Origin: Rattus norvegicus
Lineage: Eukaryota; Chordata; Mammalia; Rodentia; Muridae
NCBI RefSeq assembly: GCF_036323735.1
Contig: NC_086022.1
Location: 67,656,702-67,720,701, forward strand
Reading direction: 5' to 3'
DNA: 64,000 bases
Below the pieces are notes generated by a model. It was not told where the DNA came from. It saw only the letters and a program-made list of their open reading frames with translations, and made no database searches. Within the stretch, counting starts at the first letter, position 1. The number at the start of each line of letters is the position of its first letter. Made by a program: the position numbers and the translations under genes. Below are positions 11,115-23,089 of this stretch, piece after piece.

Positions 11115-11228
11115 CTGCAAAGCACGTCCTTTGGTCTCAATGGGAAGAGTAAATGCAGAAATGGCACACACAACACAGACAGAGGAGAAAAGACATAGGG
11201 CTCCCAGGAATGAGGCACTCATTAGGAC
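11115..11228 (-). CDS. Svopl: Svopl exon: TM12 and C-terminal signature
   Basis: 114 bp, 38 codons, phase 0 both ends. The acceptor AG is at 11229-11230 and the donor is GTATGT. It encodes VLMSASFLGALCLFSSVCVV and CAISAFTLPIETKGRALQ: a hydrophobic final helix followed by L-P-I-E-T-K-G-R-A-L, the end signature of the SV2/SVOP/SLC22 group. The alternative reading frame across the same segment carries no family motif. Confidence 0.95.
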
Positions 11229-11682
11229 CTGTAGTCAAAACCAGAATAACTTGATTCCTTATGCCCCAATCACTTCACTTTTATATCAAAGAATGTGTGT
11301 TAGCAAATACATATATAAATTCTCCTTGTAAACAGATGTGTTATTGAGCCCTTGGAACCTAGGTTTGATTGGACCAAGCTGGGACAGGCATCTTGAGTGA
11401 TTGGTATTAATACACACTGGACACTATACATCTCTTTGCACCTAACCACCTGTCGGGCATTTCTAGAGCAGATTCCAATATCTGAAGACACAGGAAAGTT
11501 TTCTTGTTCTGCTGTTCTGCTCTTTATACTGATTCCTAAGCTCACTTTGTGATAAGCTTTCTACAAAACCTCCATTCCCTCCTTCACTTCTGACAGGGCA
11601 ACAGAAGAGATAATCTCAAGAGTCTTTGAAAAGATTGCTCCTGTGTCTTGTCTCTATTCACAATGTTTTGTATAACTGTCAG

Positions 11683-11833
11683 AACTTTGTTTTGTTTAAG
11701 ACAGGGTTTCTCTGTGCAGCCCTGGATGTCCTAGAACTCACTCTGCAGACCAGGTTGACCTCAAACTCTGAGATCTGCCTGCCTCTCTGCTTTCTAAATT
11801 CTGGGATTATAGGTGTGTGCCACCACACCCAGC
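11683..11833 (-). mobile_element. B1 SINE, antisense
   Basis: 'agacagggtttctctgtgca' to 'gccaccacacccagct': a near-complete reversed B1. Confidence 0.9.
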
Positions 11834-12350
11834 TGACTGACTGTCAAAATGTTCCATTTGATGTCTTTTCTTTCCCCATATAAGAAAGGCTTTCTGTCAG
11901 CCGACATACAACTTTTGGCTGAATATTTTCACTTTGCTACTGGTTAACCAAAGACTTCATGAACCCATTTCTCCAAGAGAGTGCCCAGATAGTTGGCAGA
12001 TAGTTAAGAACTTGACAGTGATCAACTACTTTTAACAGGATGGTTGCCTGCTAACAACAGACTATGTACAATTTTGAAAGATCTGGAAATTACCCAGTCT
12101 AGTCCAACTCTGTCAATTTTAGAGATGAGCTTGCCCTGACTCACCACAATAACTAGTGCTCCAAAGTCTTGGGTCTCTGGGTACCAGAGCCTAGTGATGC
12201 TACCACCACTTATGTTCCTTTAAGATACCAAACTCAGAAATCAGTCTCTAGTATATAGTCCACTGCCTACCAAACTGGCAAATATCGCCACATATGTAAA
12301 CAGAACCCAGAGTTGACTAACATGATAGATAATATTCATGTGGGGGAGGG

Positions 12351-12492
12351 GTGTGCTTTGAAGGGTTTGGGATGGGCAAGGTCTCGTAGCACAGGTGTGC
12401 TTTTATATTCACTATATAATTGTGGTTAGTCTTGAACCCCTAATTCTTCTCTACCTCCAAATGCTAGGATTATAGGCACAAGTTACCTAGCA
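12351..12492 (-). mobile_element. Degenerate B1-like SINE, antisense
   Basis: 'gtggttagtcttgaaccc' and 'tgctaggattataggcacaa' resemble reversed B1, heavily diverged. 11834-12350 to its left looks unique. Confidence 0.45.
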
Positions 12493-12944
12493 CTCTGTTC
12501 TTTGATTTCCATCACCAAAATAAAATTTTCTGAAGCATGAGGCTGGGAAAAGAGAAAAGGGCAGAACCCAAAAGAGACTAGATAACCTGCACAGTGCATG
12601 GTTATTCTAAATTCTCACCACCGCTAGAATGGATTCTAAATTATCCATTTGCACCTATTTCAAGATCTTGAGTTAGGTAAGACTCTGACTCTGAAGAGCT
12701 GAGTTTAAATCATGTAATTATTATACAAGCCAGGGCCAGAGAGCAACTGTCTAGTCCCCTAGAGAGATGTAGGGCCCTGCTTTGTTGCAATCCAGGGTAT
12801 AGCTGTCACTGCACATTCTTAATACACTCTAAGCCAAAGGAATTTTTCTCTTCTTCATAACCAAGAAGTCTATGGAACTAGATGATTGTAGCAATCGTCT
12901 GGGACCTAGGGATGTTGCTCATTGTTAAGAGACCATGCTTAGCA

Positions 12945-13310
12945 TGTCTTAGAGTTTCTAATGTGACAAAACACCATGACCAAAGGCGAGTTGGGAAGGA
13001 AAGGGTTCATTTGTTTTATACTTCCAGATCATAGTCCATCATTGGAGGAAGGCAGGGTTGGAAACTGGAGGCAGGAGCTGATGCAGAGGCCATGGAGGGG
13101 TGCTGCTTACTGACTTGGTTCCCATAGCTTTCTCAGCCTGCTTTCTTAATAGAACCAGAACCATCAGCCCAGGGAGGCACCACCACCATGCACTGGGCCC
13201 TCCCCCATTAATCACTAAATTAAGAAAACGCATAACAGCTGGATTTCATGGAGGCATTTTCTCAACTGAAGATCCTTTCTCTCTGATGACCCTAACTTGT
13301 GTCAAGTAGA
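12945..13310 (-). mobile_element. Rodent MaLR-like LTR, antisense
   Basis: Reads 'gtgacaaaacaccatgacca' ... 'gaggcaggagctgatgcaga' ... 'attaagaaaa' ... 'cttgtgtcaagtaga'. The same element recurs at 28458, 54760 and 62383. Its left end is the reverse complement of the 3' end of the LTRs at 48848 and 60041, so it lies on the minus strand. The name MaLR is inferred from the internal sequence attached to the 48848 copy. Confidence 0.6.
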
Positions 13311-13552
13311 TACACAAAATCAGTACAGCATTTATGAATCCTGGGTACAGTCAGCATCATAAAAATAAATAAATAAATGGAAGTTCAGTTAAAATTCATC
13401 TTTCCAGCATTCACTCCATGTTGTCTAAGTCAAAAGGAAAAACAACTCTACTTCTCAAAGAAAGTTTCAGGAACTAAGGATGGAGATCACCTAGCTTGTG
13501 GGAGGCCCCAAGTTCAATCAGCACAAAACACTAAGAACTAAAAAAAAAAGCA

Positions 13553-13622
13553 GGGCTGTGTAGCTCAGTGATAGAGCAGTTACTCAGTATGAACAAGGAT
13601 CAGGGTTCAATCCCCACACCAG
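13553..13622 (+). mobile_element. Old ID-like/tRNA-derived SINE
   Basis: 'gctgtgtagctcagtgatag' and 'agggttcaatccccacacca' preserve recognisable A and B boxes. It is diverged compared with the young IDs in the window. Confidence 0.6.
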
Positions 13623-13809
13623 GGAGGAGAAACACTAAATCAGAGCCTAGACCAGAGGCAAGAAAGAGCTCTATGTGACAAAAAGTCACTCCGTTAGACA
13701 GCAGTCACAGAGGTTAATATACAAGCAAAGAGCACAAATGTCAGCTAAAACTAAGAGCAGAAATAATTCACACACAACCGGAACCTTAATATATCCCTTT
13801 CTTGTTTGA

Positions 13810-13993
13810 AGATTCTTTTCATTTATGTGTATGTATGTGCATATGCATGAATGAAGATGTCCATGCAGGCCAAAGGGGGTGTCAGTACCCTGCAGCTGGA
13901 ATTAGAGGCAGTTGTGAGCTACCTGATGTGGGTGGTAGGTACCAAACTCTGATCTGCTGGAAGAGCAAAAAGAGCTCTTAACTGCTAAGTCCA
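13810..13993 (-). mobile_element. B2/B3 SINE, antisense, diverged
   Basis: 'tgcagctggaattagaggca' and 'agagctcttaactgctaag' mark a reversed B3-type element. Confidence 0.7.
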
Positions 13994-14315
13994 CTATCCC
14001 TTTCTTAATAGATTGACTAGACCAAACAGGAATTGAACTTCATGACACAATTAAACCAATGAGGTCTGACTGCAGTCCATCCGATATCAACAGAAATTCA
14101 AATGTTCATCAAATGCTAACTGAAATAAACCATATCCTTGGACATAAAATAAATTTCAGTAGGCTTGATACAATTAAAATGGCATCAAGTTATAAAGACA
14201 ATAGCAAAATCTTCAGACATTTCTAAGCTGAATACAGTGGAAATGTTTTAAATTTGGGAGACAAGCTAACAGTGTAAAAAACATAATTTAGGAATAAATA
14301 AATACACATGAAAGG

Positions 14316-14512
14316 GCTGGGGGTATATCTCAATAGACTGCAGTCTACTATACACCAGGCACTGGCTCGGTCCCACCCCTAGCTAGTGCTATTTAAACAG
14401 CGGGGTCGTATCCACGTGTAATTTTAGCACTAGGGAGTCATCCAGCCTCAGATGTATACATAGCAAGTTTGACATGAGCGTGAGTTACATGAAATCCTGT
14501 GCCAGAATTAAG
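14316..14512 (+). mobile_element. B4 SINE (ID-B1 fusion)
   Basis: An ID-like head ('gggctgggggtatatctcaa', 'cactggctcggtcccaccc') is followed by a diverged B1-like half ('gtgagttacatgaaatcctg'). Confidence 0.6.
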
Positions 14513-15238
14513 TTAGCACAAAGGAAAAAAATGGGAAAATGCATTCTCCTACATTAATTAAATGAACAGCGCACGGATGAGCTTTAGTTCAGAGATAAAG
14601 TCTTACATAATTCTCACCAAGATAATTTGTAATTCTAATGGAAATAAAAATTCCCAGAAGAAACTTGTAATCAGTTTGGAAAGAAATTTGTGTTGAAAAT
14701 GAATTTCTAAGAACTTGTAAGAAGAAAAAAAAAATCAGGAAACCTGAAAGTTTTCAGCAGACCCTGGGGAGGTGATTAGCCTCAGATACTAAACAGGGAG
14801 GAGCCATATGGTAGTGAATCACAGAAGATCACTAGTGAATCTGTGGAAATGTGATTTTACTATAATAGGAGCATCATTCGACCAGGTGAGGAGAAGCTAG
14901 TGGCCATTAATCCTTGCACCTGCTAAGCAGGCTACTGTTCAGCTACATTCCCAGATTTTTGTTGCTTTTAAGAGCCATATTCTTACCTCAGACCTTAAGT
15001 ATAAAGTAGAACTCAAGGCCTAAGAAGCAGGTGAATGGAGCTAGCTTGTGGCACAGGCCAGGACTACATTATATTAAAAAAAAAAAAAAAAAAAGGCAGA
15101 TGAATGTCTGATGGGAAGACATTTAAACATGACAAAACATCATGGGTTAAAAGTATTGGTTCATAAATTTTTAAAAATGTATAGGCTAAAAAGTTTTGAC
15201 AGTAAATCAAAAGGCAGACTATAAAATTACCTGTGTTG

Positions 15239-15438
15239 TAGGGGCTGGAGAAATGCCTCAATGGTTGAGTGCATTAATTAACTACTCTTGCAGAGAACCT
15301 GAGTTCCATTTCCAGCATCCATGTCAGGAAGTTCAAAGCTGCCCATCGCTCCAGCTCCAGAGACATATATTGTGCACCCGTGTGCATAGACTCTCAATAC
15401 AGACATAGACACCTACACGTTATTTAAGAGATAATAAA
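15239..15438 (+). mobile_element. B2/B3 SINE
   Basis: 'gggctggagaaatgcctcaa', 'gagaacctgagttccatttc' and a 'gataataaaa' tail. Confidence 0.8.
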
Positions 15439-15837
15439 AACTGGTGACCCTTTTAAAAAAAATCTGTTGCAATGATAAATGGAGATCTATCCTGACACAA
15501 TCAATGTCCTTCCAGAAAGAGGAGACACCACACACTCCATGATTGAGAAACAACAACCACAAGCTGGGAACAGAGCTCTGAACAGGACCTTCATCTTGGA
15601 CTCTTGCTCTAGAACCTTAAATAGTGTCTGGTTATTCCAGCACAGCCCGTGGTCTTTTGTTTACAGCAGTTGAAGAGGTGGCAACCAACACAAACTGTAG
15701 GAATTTGTGAAGAAATATTTGAAGCGCTGGAGTTAAGATTCTCTTAAGACAGTTGCGCAGAAATTCAGAGAGAAGTTAGACAATCAAAGGCTCAGAAGTG
15801 AGGCTGATGCAAAGATGAGAATTTAGGGGTAATGGAC

Positions 15838-15972
15838 TTGAGCATAGTAGGACAGCTAAAATTCCAGCACTTGGGGCATAAAAACAGGAAGATCAGGATT
15901 TCATGGTCATCCTCTGCTACATAGGGTGTTTGAGGTCAATCTAGACTACATGAGAACCCTGCCAGCTTTAAA
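15838..15972 (+). mobile_element. B1/B4-type SINE, diverged
   Basis: 'taaaattccagcacttgggg' and 'gactacatgagaaccctgcc' resemble the B1 body. Confidence 0.6.
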
Positions 15973-16107
15973 AGGGTAGGGGTTGGGGCAGGGTCAAGAT
16001 GGCTTAAATAGTAAAGCCTCATAACACCAAGCCTAAATTCAATCCCTAGGATGCTCGTGATGGAAAAGACTGTGACCTCCACATATATCATGGCAGATCC
16101 ATCCATC

Positions 16108-16110
<3 letters not shown>

Positions 16111-16157
<47 letters not shown>
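16111..16157. repeat. (AC)n microsatellite
   Basis: About 23 uninterrupted AC dinucleotides. Confidence 0.98.
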
Positions 16158-16159
<2 letters not shown>

Positions 16160-16162
16160 TTA

Positions 16163-16372
16163 AAGCTGGAGAGATATCTCAGGGGTTAAGAGCACTGGCT
16201 GCTCTTCCAGAAGACCTGGGTTTAGTTCCCAGTACCCACATGGTGACTCACAGCTATCCATAATTGTAGCCAAGAGAGTCGATGCTTCCTGGCCTCAAAG
16301 ACTGCACACAATGGTGTATAAACAAGGATAAGGCAAAACACCCATACACATAAATTGTTTTCAAATTAACTA
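16163..16372 (+). mobile_element. B2/B3 SINE
   Basis: 'gctggagagatatctcaggg', 'taagagcactggctgctctt' and 'cccacatggtgactcacagc' are diagnostic. Confidence 0.88.
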
Positions 16373-16545
16373 AAAAAACTCTTAAAAGCAAACTGACAAC
16401 TGTCCCCTCACCCCAAAGGCCATGGGCATATAGTTGGTAATTAAAACTGTAAGAGTGATGGTAGTAAGTACAGAACAGTGGAGCCAGGGTGTACAAGCAG
16501 ACTCTCTTGTCCCTGAGACAACTAGGTCTTGGGGGCCTATGCTTG

Positions 16546-16842
16546 GCCATAGGGAATGGCACTATTAGGAGGTATGGCCTTGTTAGATAGAATAGGTGTG
16601 GCTTTGTTTGAGGATATGTGTCAGTGAGGAGTGATGTCTTGGAAGCTCGCTTCCTGCTACCTGCCGATCCAGGTGTAGAACTCTCAACTCTTTCTCACCA
16701 TGTCTCCACATACCGCCATGTTTCCCACCCTGATAATAATGGACTAAACCTCTGAACTATAAGCCTGGACCAATTAAATATTTTCCTTTGTAAGAGTTGT
16801 CATGGTCATGATGTCTCTTCACAGCAAAAGTACCCTAAGATA
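16546..16842 (+). mobile_element. Rodent MaLR-like LTR, sense
   Basis: 'gaatggcactattaggaggt', 'ataataatggactaaacctc' and 'gatgtctcttcacagcaaaa', ending near 'accctaagat'. Same family as 48848-49280 and 60041-60424. Confidence 0.6.
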
Positions 16843-17130
16843 CCATCTCAATACTCTCCAACCTAACTATGTGCAGCTTATAGATAAGCTTTCCTTAGTG
16901 AGTGTGCTGAGAACCAAGCCTGCCTACATCTCCAAGCCTACTCTGCAAGTCCTGCACCAGATTAGCCTGAGGCAGGCTAGAATCATGTCTCAGACATATA
17001 TCCATGGAAAGAAGACCACACGCCCAAGTCAAATCCCCAAAGCACAAACAATATGAATGACCAAAACAATATTCCTCAAGCTTAAACAAATCCCCAGAGG
17101 AATCCCAGGACACAAAATTTAAAAGAACAA

Positions 17131-17266
17131 TCAGCCAGGCATAGTGGCACATGCCTTTAATCCCAGCACAGATAGATCTCTACAAGGCCAGCCTGGTCTA
17201 CAAGAGTGTTTCAGGACAGCCAAGTACATAAAGGAACCCTGTCTCAGAAAACAAAAACGAACAAAG
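17131..17266 (+). mobile_element. B1 SINE
   Basis: 'catgcctttaatcccagcac', 'ggccagcctggtctacaaga' and an A-rich tail. Confidence 0.88.
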
Positions 17267-17399
17267 AACATCCATTAACTTTCATTAAAAGAAAAAATGA
17301 ACAAGTAGTTCAATGAATTTAAATGGCATAGCAAAGCCTACATGATACTCAAGAAAAGACAAATACATGAGAAAATGAGATTAAAATAATTCAAGACTT

Positions 17400-17497
17400 T
17401 TTTTTTTTTTGGTTCTTTTTTTTGGAGCTGGGGACCGAACCCAGGGCCTTGCGCTTCCTAGGCAAGCGCTCTACCACTGAGCTAAATCCCCAACCCC
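17400..17497 (-). mobile_element. ID element, antisense, with 12-bp TSD
   Basis: Begins with a T-tract and 'ggagctggggaccgaaccca' and ends 'gctaaatccccaacccc'. It is flanked by perfect AATTCAAGACTT copies at 17388-17399 and 17498-17509. A young insertion into the old L1. Confidence 0.96.
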
Positions 17498-19203
17498 AAT
17501 TCAAGACTTGAAAACTGAATTCAGTAAAGAGAACTACTGAAAACTTAAGCTGAAATGAAGATAGAACTGAAAAACTCAAAATCTAACTGTAAACCTTAGG
17601 GGTAAGCCCCATAAATGATTCATAAGTAGAAGACAGATTTCAAAATGTGAAGATAAGGATTCTGATAAGAACTGGAGCATACAAGCAAAGAGTAAATGAA
17701 AAAAGTTTTAAACACATGAAAGAAACATGCAGGAATTATGTGTGGGATACCATTAAAAGGCCAAGTCTTTAAATGAAGGCAAAGAAGAATTCCAGGTCAA
17801 TGGCATAGACTAGCTTTTTAACGAGATCATAAAAGATTCCTCAAATCAAGGAATGACATACCCAGGACAGATACAAAATAGCACACTAAACATCAAACTC
17901 CCCACTGTATATTGTAATTTAAATATTAGATATATATAGAACAAAGAGAGGGTATTGAAAGCTACAAGAGGAAAATCACAGGTCGCATGTTAAGGAATAT
18001 CCATGAGAAATAGTGGTTGATTCCTTAATGAAAACTTTAAAAGCCAGACGAGCCTAGAGTTATGTACTTTAATTCCTAAAAGATCATGGATGCCAGCCTA
18101 GATTACTGGACACAGCAAAACTATCTACTATAGTTAAGAAGAAAGAAAAACTGTCTGTGACGTAAACAAGCTAAAAGAATCCATATCCTAACCAGCCCTG
18201 TGTGGAATGATGGCCACAGTACTGCAGACGGAAAATAGGAAAAAAGCCCACTCAAGAAACTATAGACAGAACACAAGTGAGGCTATAATTACTGAACCAA
18301 CAGGACCAAGAACACAAACAGGAAAATAATGCAATAAAATGACAGCAATTAGCACATACTTTTCAATATCTTTAAAAGTTAATATCCTCAACTTACCAAT
18401 AACAAAATACAAAGTAGCTGAATGGATTAAGAAAGCCATCTTTCTGTTATCTACAAGAATTTACCCTCTTGCCTTCAAGGATAGGCACCACCTTAAAATG
18501 AAAGGATGGAAGAATGTATTCCAAGCATATGTGACCAGGAAGCAAGCAGATGTCAACAGATGTCCTAACGTTCAACAAGATAGACTTCAAATTAAAATCA
18601 GAGAGATAAAGGGCCTGTCCTTCTAATCAAGGAACAATTATCCAAGAATATATTACAATTCATGTATCAAACTCTGGCACAGCCAATTTTATAAAAAGCA
18701 TATTGGATTTAAAGATACAGATAAATTCCAATTCAATAATAGTGGTTGATTTCTATAAATCTTTTTTTTCTCGATAGACAGGTCACCTAGTCAAAAGATA
18801 TATATGCATCAAAATTAAATACATAATACATCAAGAGGACCTAACATATATACAGAATATTCTGCCCAAATACCAATGAATATACATTCTACTCAGTAGT
18901 CCATGAAAGCTTCTTTAAAACAGACCACATCCTGGAAACAAACAAAAAATCTTAACAATTTCAGAAGCATTGAAATAATTCCATGCATCCTATCTGACAA
19001 AAATGCAACAAAGTATGATATGAACAGCAAACAAATCCCCAGTAATCATACAAACTCATGCAGATTAAACAATGCATTACTGAATGATGAACATGCTAGA
19101 GACGAAATCAAGAAAAAAAATTAATTTTCTGGACTTAAACAAAAATTAAAACACAACACAACAAAACCTCTAGGATACATTAAAAGCAGTCCTAGGGAAT
19201 ATT

Positions 19204-19613
19204 TGTTGGAAGCTATGCCCTTAAAACCCTCCATTATTAATGTCAATATTATAGTTAGAGTTAAGTATGCCTGGGTTCATGGAAAATCCCCAGCCAACTG
19301 CAGAAGACTAATACAAATCCGGTGGTCAGGATGCCCAGTGATATGATAAACTGTGACCCTTCTGAGAAACCAACATCCTGTTGATGTCAGCCAATTGCCT
19401 GATCACAAGAGAGCTGTGTCCTTCGCCTGCATAAATGTTTCCCACTTCCCCCCTTCCTCGGTTACCCCTGCTATGGTATGAATTCAGCCTTGGGAAAAAA
19501 TAAAATTTGTCGCCTTGATCAGAATCTTGCCTTGGCATCCTTCTTTGCGTCTGTTGTCCTCCATTCTATCCTATGGTCCTCAACCTCCGCTGACTACCCT
19601 GCAGGTCAGGGCA
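19204..19613 (+). mobile_element. ERVK-type solo LTR, 410 bp
   Basis: Runs from TGTTGGAAGC to GGTCAGGGCA (TG...CA). It is flanked by 6-bp near-identical direct repeats: AATATT at 19198-19203 and AGTATT at 19614-19619. A six-base duplication and a TGTTGG start are typical of class II (ERVK/IAP-like) elements. AATAAA at 19499-19504 gives + orientation. No internal retroviral sequence remains, so this is a recombined solo LTR inside the old L1. Confidence 0.75.
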
Positions 19614-19649
19614 AGTATTTGTATCTCTGAGTACCTATATTATAAAATG

Positions 19650-19806
19650 AGGGGCTAGAGAGATGGTTCAGTGGTTTAAGAGCACTGACTGGTCTTCCAG
19701 AGGTCCTGAGTTCAATTCCCAACAACCACATGGTGGCTCACAACCATCTGTAATGAGATCTGATGCCCTATTCTGGTATGTCCGAAGATGACAGCATACT
19801 CATACA
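19650..19806 (+). mobile_element. B2 SINE
   Basis: 'gggctagagagatggttcag', 'cttccagaggtcctgagttc' and 'ccacatggtggctcacaacc'. Its tail runs into the GATA tract. Confidence 0.92.
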
Positions 19807-19807
19807 T

Positions 19808-19875
<68 letters not shown>
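19807..19875. repeat. (GATA)n microsatellite
   Basis: About 17 uninterrupted GATA units. Confidence 0.98.
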
Positions 19876-19905
19876 ATTTTTCTAAAACAAAAAAACAATC
19901 AGGGT

Positions 19906-20046
19906 AACTGGGCAGTGGTGGTACACACCTTTATTCTGAGCACTTGGGAGAGAGAGGCAGGTGGATCTCTGAGTTTGAGGCCAGCCTGGTCTACAGAGCA
20001 AGTTCCAGGACAGCCAGGACTACACAAGATGTGTCTTGAAAGAACA
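19906..20046 (+). mobile_element. B1 SINE
   Basis: 'gggcagtggtggtacacacc' to 'gtcttgaaag', including 'gaggccagcctggtctacag'. Confidence 0.92.
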
Positions 20047-20053
20047 ACATAAA

Positions 20054-20095
20054 TATAGATAGACAGATAGGTAGGTAGGTAGGTAGATAGATAGG

Positions 20096-20149
<54 letters not shown>

Positions 20150-20155
20150 TAGATA
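20054..20155. repeat. (GATA/GGTA)n microsatellite
   Basis: Mixed GGTA and GATA tetramers, then pure GATA. It sits at the A-tail end of the preceding B1. Confidence 0.97.
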
Positions 20156-20160
20156 CATAC

Positions 20161-20163
20161 AGA

Positions 20164-20204
<41 letters not shown>

Positions 20205-20211
20205 ACACACT
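20161..20211. repeat. (AC)n microsatellite
   Basis: AC repeats with two CAGACAC interruptions. Confidence 0.97.
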
Positions 20212-20732
20212 TGAAAACAATAAAAGTAAAAGTTTTAAAAGAAATAACCCAATTTGAAAATGGGCTACAGATCTGAACAGAAAGTTCTCAAAAAAATAAA
20301 TAAATGGCTAAGAAATATCTCAGAAGGTGTTCAGCAACCACAGCAATTTGGGAAATGCAAATTAATACTACTTTGAGATCTTATCTTACCCCAGTCAGAA
20401 TGGCTAAGACAAATGTTACATGTTGGGAAAGGAAACCCTTATTTACGGTTAGTGGAATTGCAAATTGGCATAAACTCTGAAAATCAATGTGGAGAATTCT
20501 CGAAAAGCTAAGAACAGATCTACCATATGGCCCAGCTGAACCACTCCTTGGCAGAAGCACTCAACACCACACTCCACAGTTACAGGCTCAGTAGCTAGAA
20601 AACAGAGATGACCTAAATGTCCTTCTGCTGACGACCAAGTGATGAAAATGTAGGAGGTAATACACAATGGAACACTGTTCAACTTTTATAAAACAGGAAA
20701 CGTGTAGGTAAACAGATGGAACTTGAAAACAT

Positions 20733-20866
20733 TAAGCCAAGCATTGATCCCAGCACTCATGGGGTAGAGGCTAGTGGACCTCTGAGTTCAAGGTCAGCCT
20801 GGTCTACACAGGGAGTTCTAGGACAGTCAGGGCTTACATAGAGGGACCCTGCCTCTATGAAAAGAG
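20733..20866 (+). mobile_element. B1 SINE inside old L1
   Basis: 'gatcccagcactcatggggt', 'caaggtcagcctggtctaca' and 'ccctgcctctatgaaaagag'. L1 ORF2-like sequence resumes on both sides. Confidence 0.85.
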
Positions 20867-21185
20867 GAGTATACTGAGCGAAGTAGCCCAGACCCAAAAC
20901 AAACACTTCATGTTCTCTCTTATTTGTGGATCCCAGCTCTAGGTTTTTAGATCTGAGTATGTAGCCAGGAGTCACCCCAGAAATCAGGAAAGTAAAAAGG
21001 GGGCCATGGGGATGGGAAAGAAGGAACTATAGAAAGGGGACTATTAAGATACAGGAGTGGGGAAGTGGGGAAATGGCAGAATGGGGCCCTAACTGCAAAA
21101 GAGGAAGGAAGCCAATGTAAACAGCGAGGGAGGAAGAAGGAAAAAATACACTAAGATCATGAAAAGCCATAGGAAAGTATATTGG

Positions 21186-21378
21186 CTTATATTTACACAC
21201 ATACATACACACATAAATGCCTACATGCATACATACATATGCATACATGCATGCACAGACATATACATGCATACATACATATGTATACATCTATGCATAG
21301 ATACATGCATGCATACATATATATGCATACATCTATGCATAGATACATACATGCATGCATACATGTATGTGTATGTAT
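21186..21378. repeat. (CATA/CATG)n microsatellite
   Basis: About 190 bp of degenerate CATA, CATG and CACA tetramers. ORFs across it on both strands are repeat artefacts. Confidence 0.95.
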
Positions 21379-22407
21379 AGAGAGGGGGGAGAGAAGGGAA
21401 ATAGGGGCAGTTATGACACTTGGGGTGATACCATAGACTACCTAAATAAAGCCCCAGTACAAATCTTCCTTTGGAGTTGTTGGCCAGGGGAGTCAGCGAG
21501 ACTCCTGACATTATACAGAGGTTATCTGTATAACCTTGTTTGCTTGCTTGGTTGCTTCCCCAAACTTGAAGGTAATAGCTATTGCTGAAGACAACATACA
21601 CTTTGGACAAGGGCTTGGAGGAACTGAGATGGAATCGACCTGGAAGCCTCCTCCCCGAGGACTAATTCTCACATCTAATGATTCTCAGCAAGCTGCTAAG
21701 AGAGAAGAGCAATCACTAGTCCTACCTAGTGGTAAAGCACAAACCCACAACCACCAGCAGCAGGGCAACATTCCCAGTGGTGCAACAGTGGCACTGACAT
21801 CGTAAGTGTAACCAACAGCTGTCTACTCGGGCCTGAGGCTTGCTCAGTAGAAGAGCATTGGAGCCTGGTACAATGAACCCAGTCAACTGCCTAGAGCTAG
21901 TGAAGTCTCCCTAAGGAGAGCCTGCTACCATCTTCCTGAGCCAATATATTTTCTGTTTTCTAATTATTTACCCTTATAGCCATAAGTAAGTGTTGTGCTC
22001 ACCCTCATCAAAGAAGCTTCATTTTGAAACACTACAAAAATTCACAATCAAAAAGCAAAGAGCAGCTGACCATGGAGTCAATATAATACAATTAGCCTAC
22101 ACCTAAGGCTCAGAAACATGCGGAAGGCAAAGCAGAAAGACTGCAAGATACAGAGGACAGGGATGTCTGCTATCCGATAGTGTCTTCTGTATGATAGGGA
22201 GCTTTACCCATGAAATCTCAACAATACAGACTGCCAGTGTAGATGAAGGATACCCACAAGGTCCCTGCCCCTGGAGGAAAAGCTGCAGGCATGTGAGAGC
22301 TAATTAGACAGGGCCATGTAGTCTTCTCTAGTCCAAGGCTGCTGTGGATCTTACCTTTAGCTGTCAGCCCACTACACATACATAAATGGACTCGGTAGGC
22401 TGTGTGC

Positions 22408-22408
22408 A

Positions 22409-22459
<51 letters not shown>
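22408..22459. repeat. (TG)n microsatellite
   Basis: About 24 TG units near the 3' end of the old L1, the same position as in the copy at 28264. Confidence 0.97.
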
Positions 22460-23089
22460 TAATAATTATGTGATCACAAACTTAAGAAAGAGTGAGACGT
22501 GGACATGGGAGAAGTTTGAGCAAAAGACAGGGTGGAAATTATGTAAATACAGAAAAATTCCCAAACTTAAAAAATCTTTTTAAAAAGATATATTAAAAAA
22601 AACTAGATGTACTAATATGATATAACTAATATGATAGACTAATAGAATAACAACTTTATCTCATAAAGCAAGGACTATTAGTGAGCTACATAAATACTGC
22701 CACAAAAAAAAAAAATTCTATGATGGGGAGGGGACTTATACTCCAGAAACCATATCTTAAATTAGTCACTGAAAGAGAATAGGAGGTGAAGAGACCTCCT
22801 AACTCTTAACAAAGGCTCTTTTTGTTTGCCCTGTCCCATTCTCCGAGTGACGTGTTGTGTGCATACAAGTGTGTGAGGCATGCACATTGTGCCTTCATTT
22901 ATTTCCGTGATGGTCTCACCTAAAATTTGACTTGTTTAGGTTCGGCCACAAGGGGGCAGTGTTCATTGCTTTGGCACACTACTTTCCCTAGCTGTTCCAC
23001 ACGTCAGGCTGTGCTACTAAAGTCCTTCATTACAGACCACCCATCCGTAGAAGGTCTCAGTATATCACACATTGCTGAACCAAGGGACT

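Larger units (their letters stand above)
17280..22600 (+). mobile_element. Old L1, internally deleted and heavily interrupted
   Basis: Sense-strand pieces appear in L1 order. 17500-18190 resembles the ORF1 C-terminal half. 18339-19140 resembles the ORF2 endonuclease: the frame from 18339 has 'VAEWIKKA' and 'HHLKMKGWKNVFQAY', matching the L1 pattern. 20220-20730 and 20867-21160 resemble the ORF2 C-terminal region ('cacaatggaacactgttcaa'). 21390-22410 is an Lx-like 3' UTR, and 22460-22600 an A-rich end. The reverse transcriptase region between about 19140 and 20220 is missing. All frames are broken. An ID, an LTR, B2, B1s and microsatellites sit inside. Ends are approximate. Confidence 0.7.
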
